From positions 9,869,478 through 9,933,477 of the forward strand of contig JABBOT010000013.1 of assembly GCA_016165875.1 (NCBI GenBank): a DNA stretch of 64,000 bases, read 5' to 3'. The notes under the pieces are model-generated. The model saw only the letters and a list, made by a program, of their open reading frames with translations, made no database searches and had not been told where the DNA came from. Each line of letters begins with the position of its first letter. Position 1 is the first letter of the stretch. Positions 57,736 to 64,000 of the stretch are shown one piece after another. The position numbers were made by a program, and so were the translations under genes. The DNA comes from Acanthopleura granulata. Its lineage: Eukaryota > Mollusca > Polyplacophora > Chitonida > Chitonidae.

Positions 57736-57990
57736 ATGACACATATAATGAGTAGATCATTAGGATCACAAATGACACATATCATGAGTAGGTCATTAGG
57801 ATCACAAATGACACATATCATGAGTAGGTCATTAGGATCACAAATGACACATATCATGAGTAGGTCATTAGGATCACAATTGACACATATCATGAGTAGG
57901 TCATTAGGATCACAAATGACACATATCATGAGTAGGTCATTAGGATCACAATTGACACATATCATGAGTAGGTTATTAGGATCACAATTA
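57736..57990 (+). repeat. 36-bp tandem array
   Basis: Seven copies of GACACATATCATGAGTAGGT CATTAGGATCACAAAT. Open frames on both strands (12-residue period) are a by-product of the 36-bp length. Confidence 0.95.
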
Positions 57991-58484
57991 GCAATTATGG
58001 CCAAGTTTTAAACACTTTTTTAAACACACCTTTTGTAAAATCATCTTCATCTTCACACATGCAATTAAAACTATGATGTTGTTGTTGTAACTGCCTCGTC
58101 ATTCAGAATACACTCTTTCACTTTCATACTCGCGGAACAAACTTCACTCAAAATTTTCTGCACAGAAGATTAGGAATTGTTCATTTGAGCAGATAAAATG
58201 ACGACAGGTGACGGTTTCAGATGAGACCAGTACTGATATAAAACACTATTCAAGACTGAGTCCCACAAGCGTCCGCAGCTGGAGTTACCATCCTATTCCA
58301 ACGAGTCACAGTCACTTTCTCATTACCTGCCTGTATCATAAAGTTTGGACAACATTGTGGTGTGACTTTTTTTTTTTTTTTCTTTTTTGATGATCGATCA
58401 TTTTTCTGGTAGGTTCTTTTAATACTTCATGACATGCATGATCATTAAATTAATTAATTATTAGATGTTACTATTAAAGGAATA

Positions 58485-58885
58485 GCTCAGTCAGTCACAG
58501 TTCTCAGAATGGTCAGTCACAGTTCTCAAAACAGTCAGCCAAAGTTTCCAGTAGACATTCAGTCAGAGTTTTCAGTACGCTATCCATTACTGTTCTCAGT
58601 GCAGTCAGTCACAATTTTCAGTGCAGTCACTCACAGTATTTTGTAGTCAGTAACAGTTTTCAGCGTACAGTTACAGTTTTCAGTACAGAGTCACAGTTCT
58701 CAGTGCAGTCAGTCACAGTTTTCAGTGCAGTCACTCACAGTATTTTGTAGTCAGTAAGTTTTCAGCGTACAGTTACAGTTTTCAGTATAAAGTCACAGTT
58801 CTCAGTGCAGTCAGTCATAGTACACAGTCACAGTTCATAGCACACAGTCAGTCACAGTTCTCAGTACACAGTCAGTGTATTCTCA
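58485..58885 (-). repeat. ADHFE1: Degenerate array spanning the ADHFE1 stop codon and 3' UTR
   Basis: In transcript sense, the coding end GTGTACTGAGAACTGTGACT is followed by about 14 imperfect copies of ACTGAGAACTGTGACTGACT GCA with 20-40-bp spacing. The first copy contains the real stop codon. Confidence 0.8.
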
Positions 58886-58944
58886 AACATCTTTGTCAAG
58901 GATTCCTCGTCTACTGGCCGTGGAGAGAGCTTTATTACACGATG
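58861..58944 (-). CDS. ADHFE1: ADHFE1 last coding exon and stop
   Basis: Encodes [20 protein letters not shown] then ENTLTVY and TGA. It is equivalent to the vertebrate end ERVTKLAPCP...FEASMKLY. The acceptor is TTTTTTCAG. The stop codon lies at the edge of a degenerate tandem array. Confidence 0.93.
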   Translation of the reverse strand, partial: HRVIKLSPRPVDEESLTKMFENTLTVY

Positions 58945-61900
58945 CTGAAAAAAGCAAAAAATGACTCAGCATCAGTGTACAGGTGTAATTCACCTAGTCG
59001 GTAAGAAATGGTATACACGTACATATATAGATTTGTATGCTTAAGTTTTAAGAACTGGGTCAGGTGTTTGGTATTAGGAGGTGTCCTGCACAATGTTACA
59101 GTGAGGTAAAATTATACACTGCAAGTAATTAAGACTCTTTACCTGCCTGTTACACAGAGACACACTCCTGAAATGACCTGATATAAAGTTCAAAACCAAC
59201 TTTATAACCTTCATGTACAAGAAACAAATCAACTAATTCAAATCAAGCAAAAGAACATAACAAAATCAGTGTGTTAGTACCTGAGGTAATGTGCCTTTGA
59301 CTAGAGCTGGGATGTCATCCTTCGTGTAACCAAACGCGGAAATGCCGTCTGGGATGCCCAGCTTGTGCATGTACCCTCTGAGCGTGTCACCCAAGAGCTT
59401 CCCTGCATCAGCTTCTTTGACATGGCTGATGTCTGCACCTAAAAGCAAAAGTTTTAGAAGTTTTATACGTACATAAAGGATTTTATGCAGCACTTTTCTT
59501 TCCTTCAGGTCTGCATGGAATTCTTGTGAATTTTACTCAAGTGACGTGTACCTGTGCATAAAAATGCAAACTTGACATTAACTTCCATGTTTTAGGGATA
59601 GAAAAACTTAGTGTGACGGCACTGATGACATACATCATCAACATGGTCTAAGAATGCTCTCCTGAGAATCAACACACTCAACTGCATATATTTCAGTGAA
59701 AAAAAAACCAAAACAAAAACTACAACCGAAAGTATTTTCAAATACCACAGTTTTTATTGCATTTTGTACTGACACATAACAAGATTTGCTGTTTAATTTG
59801 TTTTCTATATTAAAGTGTCAATTCTTAAATTCTGGGAATCAACTTTCATGGATATTGGATCAAATGTTTCGACCACATGTATGCACGTGTAGGTAATTAC
59901 CTAGTAACTGGGCGGCCTCCAAGTGGCGAGCTGGGCAAGCAGGGGCAGTGAACTCAAACACAGCAGGGGCAGAAATCACCACAGACAGACCATGGGGCTG
60001 TGAACACAAGTGGATAGGGACACTGCAGGTAACTTTATTCATCATCTACACATATGTAGGAAATATGGTGTCAGAAGTTGAATGCACTCAATGCAACTTC
60101 GATCGTTATTTATCAACATAAATGTATTAAGTATGTCAGAAGTGGGATGCATTGGGATGGCAGAATTACACTACAGTAATGATTACTACCTTACCTGACA
60201 GTGCCTTATGCTGCAATTTAAGACATTTCTTCAAAAGTATCTGAACAGTACCCAAAAACAGATTTTTGTGAGAACGCCCGATGCCACAAAACGCCTGATG
60301 CTTATCACGTGGGTGTGGGAAAAAACTATTATACACCATAAACATTTCCAGCGCTTAAAATATGTTCGTTTTGGAAAACATATGACATTTATTTCCATGC
60401 TAATTGATGTTCACTACAACAGTCTATTAAAGCAGTGTGTAAAAAGACTTTAGGCTATATGTATTTCTTAAGATAGTGAAACTGTGACATATTAGATCGT
60501 GCACCGACCACAAGGGGGTGATCCTTGGGGTAGCCATCTGATGTATACGTCTTCCCCAGCCACTTCAACAGACCAGAGATAGGATAACTCATTCCATGAC
60601 TGCAACAGAATCACTTCAGAAATAGGATAACTCATTCCATGACTGCAACAGAATCACTTCAGAAATAGGATAACTCATTCCATGACTGCAACAGAATCAC
60701 TTCAGAAATAGGATAACTCATTCCATGACTGCAACAGAATCACTTCAGAAATAGGATAACTCATTCCATGACTGCAACAGAGTCACTTCAGAAATAGGAT
60801 AACTCATTCCAGGACTTCAACAGAATTGCATAAGATAGGATAGCTCTTACCATGACTACAACAGAATCATATCAGTAATAGGGTAGCTCATTCCATGACA
60901 GCAATAGACTTGTAGACTTGCATAAGATACTAGGATAGCTCATTCCATGACTGCAACACACTTGCATAAGATAGTAGGATAACTCATTCCATCACTGAGA
61001 CAGAATCACATGAAAATAGTCAAAATCTTTTATCTGTACTTCTACAAGGAAAGTAGCACATGAAAAACATGGCTGAAGACTATATTTAGGCTAACCTAGC
61101 ATTCAGTACATCTAGTGGGAAAACGAATTGGTCTAAAATTTATTCGACAATACCATAATTAAGAATTTCTTACATATATGATAATAATCATTTGTATTGA
61201 CGAAGACCAGGGTGCTTGGGGTAAACAACCAGCCATTTGGCAAGCTGCAACGAATGCAATGATCATACCAAAAATATAAAGAATATTTCACAAATGCACA
61301 CTTAAAATAGTAGAATGACCATATCAAAAGGGCACTGAACATACCACAAATGAACGCCTGCATTTCCAAAGCCGATGCCAGCAAAGCAGCTTGCCTGGTG
61401 CATGGCAGCTCTCGCTTCTAAGTCATCTGCTCCAAACACAGCCCTGAGAAAGACGTCAGAAGTTAGACATCTTTGATCAATTTTACTCATCCTTTTTTTT
61501 TTCTCATCATATTTTAATACCCCATATATACATGTTCTTCCACTGGCTGATTATTACCTTATACTCTGTGGTCCAAATATCTGTTTCTCCTCTCTGGTCA
61601 TACATCGGAAGGTCTGCCAACAACCTGCCGATGGTTGTAGGTTTCCCCTGTGCTCTGCCCGCTTTCCTCCCACCCTAATGCTGGCAACTGTTGTATAAGT
61701 GAAACATTCTTGAGTACGGCGTAAAACCCAAATCAAATAAATAAGTAAGTAAATAAATACTCATATCTCCACATGCTACCTCACTAAAACCATGCTGACG
61801 ACACCCAGCCACAGTATGCTACATGTAACAAGGGACTCTCCAATGCTTCATTCATATACTGAGTGTCAGGCAAGGAAATGCATGAACTGAGAAGGCCAAT

Positions 61901-62241
61901 CCAATTTTAATTTCTATTATCTATTTATTTATTTACTTACACCGGTACTCAAAAAAAAGACCACACTTTTGAATTTTTCCTTTTACACAGGGTGTCTGCT
62001 AGATTTGTGAGTAGTGAAAGATGGTGTGCCCAAAACCCTTAGATGCGAGAATGCACGCCACACAATTCACATGCTGAATGGACCCCACCTTTTCAGATAG
62101 TCTTTGCACAGTTTCATCGTGTGACGAGTCCAGATGTCACTGATGGGATTTGAACCTTGGTACGCCGGCCGTAAAATAGGGTTTTCTGGTCGAGGTTGGC
62201 GCTCGTTGAAGGGCAAAGCTGTGAAGGCTTCTATGGCATGG
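58861..62241 (-). CDS. ADHFE1: ADHFE1 hydroxyacid-oxoacid transhydrogenase, 3' half (partial)
   Basis: Iron-dependent group III alcohol dehydrogenase family. The family member ADHFE1 is mitochondrial and couples 4-hydroxybutyrate oxidation to 2-oxoglutarate reduction. Six - strand exons, in transcript order: 62241-62089, 61443-61345, 60599-60509, 59997-59901, 59438-59281, 58944-58861. They join in phase to about 227 codons ending in TGA, about half of the roughly 467-residue animal protein. The N-terminal nucleotide-binding half lies beyond position 64000. Three of the four expected metal ligands are visible: His of HAIEAF, His of CHGMSYP and His of PHGLSVV. The partner Asp would be on the missing exon. 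The glycine-rich [10 protein letters not shown] and the C-terminal [16 protein letters not shown] are strongly ADHFE1-like. Confidence 0.95.
59281..59438 (-). CDS. ADHFE1: ADHFE1 penultimate exon
   Basis: Encodes [20 protein letters not shown] then [20 protein letters not shown] and [13 protein letters not shown], which closely follow vertebrate ADHFE1. The acceptor is TGCTTTTAG and the donor TCAG|GTACTA. Confidence 0.95.
59901..59997 (-). CDS. ADHFE1: ADHFE1 exon with PHGLSVV
   Basis: Encodes [20 protein letters not shown] then [13 protein letters not shown], carrying the third metal-binding His. The acceptor is GTTCACAG and the donor CTAG|GTAATT. Confidence 0.94.
60509..60599 (-). CDS. ADHFE1: ADHFE1 exon with CHGMSYP metal ligand
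   Basis: Encodes (C)[18 protein letters not shown] then [12 protein letters not shown]. The acceptor is TGTTGCAG. The donor that keeps frame with the next exon is GTG|GTCGGT, a poor match to consensus at +3. The 5' edge is the seed of a 43-bp array. Confidence 0.92.
60576..60995 (-). repeat. ADHFE1: 43-bp array copying the ADHFE1 HGMSYP exon acceptor and 5' edge
   Basis: The unit in transcript sense is TTCTGTTGCAG|TCATGGAATGAGTT ATCCTATTTCTGAAGTGA. Five copies with a 43-bp period and near identity lie directly upstream of the genuine exon, followed by four or five decayed copies to about 60990. The authentic copy is the last one in transcript order. Confidence 0.93.
61345..61443 (-). CDS. 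ADHFE1: ADHFE1 exon with glycine-rich [10 protein letters not shown]
   Basis: Encodes [20 protein letters not shown] then [12 protein letters not shown] and part of Cys. It matches the iron-ADH signature region. The acceptor is CTTTCTCAG and the donor TGTG|GTATGT. Confidence 0.95.
61582..61758 (+). mobile_element. 5'-truncated tRNA-SINE in an ADHFE1 intron
   Basis: TTTCTCCTCTCTGGTCATAC, GCCAACAACCTGCCGATGG and a CCCAAATCAAATAAATAAGTAAG tail. It is antisense to ADHFE1. Confidence 0.85.
62089..62241 (-). CDS. ADHFE1: ADHFE1 exon with HAIEAF metal ligand
   Basis: Encodes [20 protein letters not shown] then [20 protein letters not shown] and KLCKDYLKR. The acceptor is TATTTTAG and the donor AAAAG|GTGGGG. 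It begins in phase 2, completing a codon expected to be the Cys of GFDVLC on the off-window exon. Confidence 0.94.
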
Positions 62242-62631
62242 CTAAAATAAAGAGAAGAAAACAGGCTACAGTTACTTATTCATTAATTTGATCACAGTTT
62301 AATAATATATTCAAGAATGTTTCAGTTTACTATTATCATTGTGATCAGTTTTATGGGTCAAGGAATGCCTGGAGCACCTGGAGTAAACCATCAACCTTTG
62401 CAAATTAACTTAAGAACTTTCCATTGTTATTTTCATTCATAAAGCAAGCCCACAATCTATTCTCTGTGAAAATCATACATGGCAAGGGTACTTCAACAAA
62501 TTTATAAGGAAAGGCAATTAAAATGAACACGAATAAACTTACAGTTTCAAAAAACAGGAACTCTTTATCAGTTGAGAAGTACACGCAGTCTGTTCCTATG
62601 ACAAACCCTTGGTACATAATGCATACACATA

Positions 62632-64000
62632 CATCTTCAGTTCCAATTCTTTCTGACTAGTCACTGACTGGTCTACAGTTGACAGAAACTCAAGAGGGGG
62701 AGTGGTGGAAGTGGGAAAGTGACACTTACATCTTCAGTTCCAATTCTTTCTGACTAGTCACTGACTGGTCTACAGCTGACAGAAACTCAAGAGGGGGAGT
62801 GGTGGAAGTGGGAAAGTGACACTTACATCTTCAGTTCCAATTCTTTCTGACTAGTCACTGACTGGTCTACAGCTGACAGAAACTCAAGAGGGGGAGTGGT
62901 GGAAGTGGGAAAGTGACTCTTACATCTTCAGTTCCAATTCTTTCTGACTAGTCACTGACTGGTCTACAGTTGACAGAAACTCAAGAGGGGCAGTGGTGGA
63001 AGTGGGAAAGTGACTCTTACATCTTCAGTTCCAATTCTTTCTGACTAGTCACTGACTGGTCTACAGTTGACAGAAACTCAAGAGGGGGAGTGGTGGAAGT
63101 GGGAAAGTGACACTTACATCTTCATTTCCAATTCTTTCTGACTAGTCACTGACTGGTCTACAGTTGACAGAAACTCAAGAGGGGGAGTGGTGGAAGTGGG
63201 AAAGTGACACTTACATCTTCAGTTCCAATTCTTTCTGACTAGTCACTGACTGGTCTACAGTTGACAAACTCAAGAGGGGGAGTGGTGGAAGTGGGAAAGT
63301 GACACTTACATCTTCAGTTCCAATTCTTTCTGACTAGTCACTGACTTGCCTACAGTTGACAGAAACTCAAGAGAGGGAGTGGGAAGTGACACTTACATCT
63401 TCAGTTCCAATTCTTTCTGACTGGTCAATGATTGGTCTACAGCTGACAGAAACTCAAGAAGGGGAGCGATGGAAGTGGGAAAGTGACACTTACATCTTCA
63501 GTTCCAATTCTTTCTGACTGGTCATTGACTTGTCTACAGTTGACAGAAACTCAAGAGGGGGAGTGGTGGAAGTGGGAAAGTGACACTTACATCTTCAGTT
63601 CCAATTCTTTCTGACTGGTCACTGACTGGTCTACAGTTGACAGAAACTCAAGAGGGGGAGTGGTGGAAGTGGGAAAGTGACACTTACATCTTCAGTTCCA
63701 ATTCTTTCTGACTGGTCACTGACTGGTCTACAGTTGACAGAAACTCAAGAGGGGCAGTGGTGGAAGTGGGAAAGTGACACTTACATCTTCAGTTCCAATT
63801 CTTTCTGACTGGTCACTGACTGGTCTACAGTTGACAGAAACTCAAGAGGGGCAGTGGTGGAAGTGGGAAAGTGACACTTACATCTTCAGTTCCAATTCTT
63901 TCTGACTGGTCACTGACTGGTCTACAGTTGACAGAAACTCAAGAGGGGGAGTGGTGGAAGTGGGAAAGTGACACTTACATCTTCAGTTCCAATTCTTTCT
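62632..64000 (-). repeat. 97-bp tandem array with acceptor- and donor-like signals, runs off the window
   Basis: About 14 copies with a 97-bp period (for example starts at 62632 and 62729). On the - strand each has TTTCTGTCAACTGTAG, then 40 bp, then GAAGAT|GTAAGTGTCAC, so it looks like a micro-exon. Variants GACTAG/GACCAG and GTGACAC/GTGACTC mark sub-blocks. The 40-bp segment does not match ADHFE1 coding sequence. Confidence 0.93.

Larger units (their letters stand above)
56099..58484. other. Convergent spacer, no gene seen
   Basis: Between the 57-bp array and the ADHFE1 3' end. It holds the CRE-bounded inverted repeat and the 36-bp array, but no recognisable coding sequence. Confidence 0.6.

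Noticed and set aside
57606..58011. Open frames on both strands of the 36-bp array
   Set aside because: Both strands are open only because the unit is 36 bp and stop-free.
52592..64000. CRISPR array
   Set aside because: The repeats are head-to-tail minisatellites without unique spacers, in a eukaryotic genome.

Overview
This is animal genomic DNA, not a bacterial locus. Genes are split by long AT-rich introns with GT/AG boundaries, and the intergenic DNA is full of SINEs and minisatellites. The abundance of TACATGTA-type words and of a tRNA-derived SINE ending in ACCAATCAAATAAATAAATA suggests a lophotrochozoan, most likely a mollusc. That taxon call rests on general familiarity with such genomes, not on a search.

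Three protein genes can be assembled exon by exon, with every junction in phase. (1) A complete organic anion transporter (OATP/SLCO family) lies on the + strand, with 11 coding exons between 20975 and 33506 giving 820 residues. (2) A complete plant-type (class II-like) ribose-phosphate pyrophosphokinase homologue lies on the + strand, with 8 coding exons between 43319 and 49595 giving 342 residues. (3) The 3' half of ADHFE1 (hydroxyacid-oxoacid transhydrogenase) lies on the - strand, with six coding exons between 62241 and 58861; its 5' exons are beyond the right edge. Genes 2 and 3 are convergent. The three genes have no evident shared pathway.

Layout. 1-20720: no recognisable coding exon; SINEs, a 300-bp foldback hairpin (5851-6152), a dispersed repeat present twice (about 3944 and 15808) and a promoter-like CpG/E-box/CCAAT patch near 4930-5130. 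20721-33506: SLCO gene. 33507-43318: 3' flank and a SINE-dense spacer. 43319-49595: PRPP synthase-like gene. 49596-58860: spacer holding a 3.5-kb array of 57-bp units (52592-56098) and a 36-bp array (57736-57990). 58861-64000: ADHFE1, ending inside a 97-bp tandem array.

The most unusual property is that many minisatellites are not random intronic repeats. Their units are copies of the edge of the neighbouring exon together with its splice site. I see this at nine exon edges in all three unrelated genes: SLCO exons 2, 3, 6 and 7; PRPP synthase exons 5, 6 and 7; and two ADHFE1 exons. Copies often keep a good donor or acceptor. The outermost copies are usually the most decayed, and the authentic exon sits at one end of the array. 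This looks like recurrent, locus-wide tandem duplication seeded at splice junctions.
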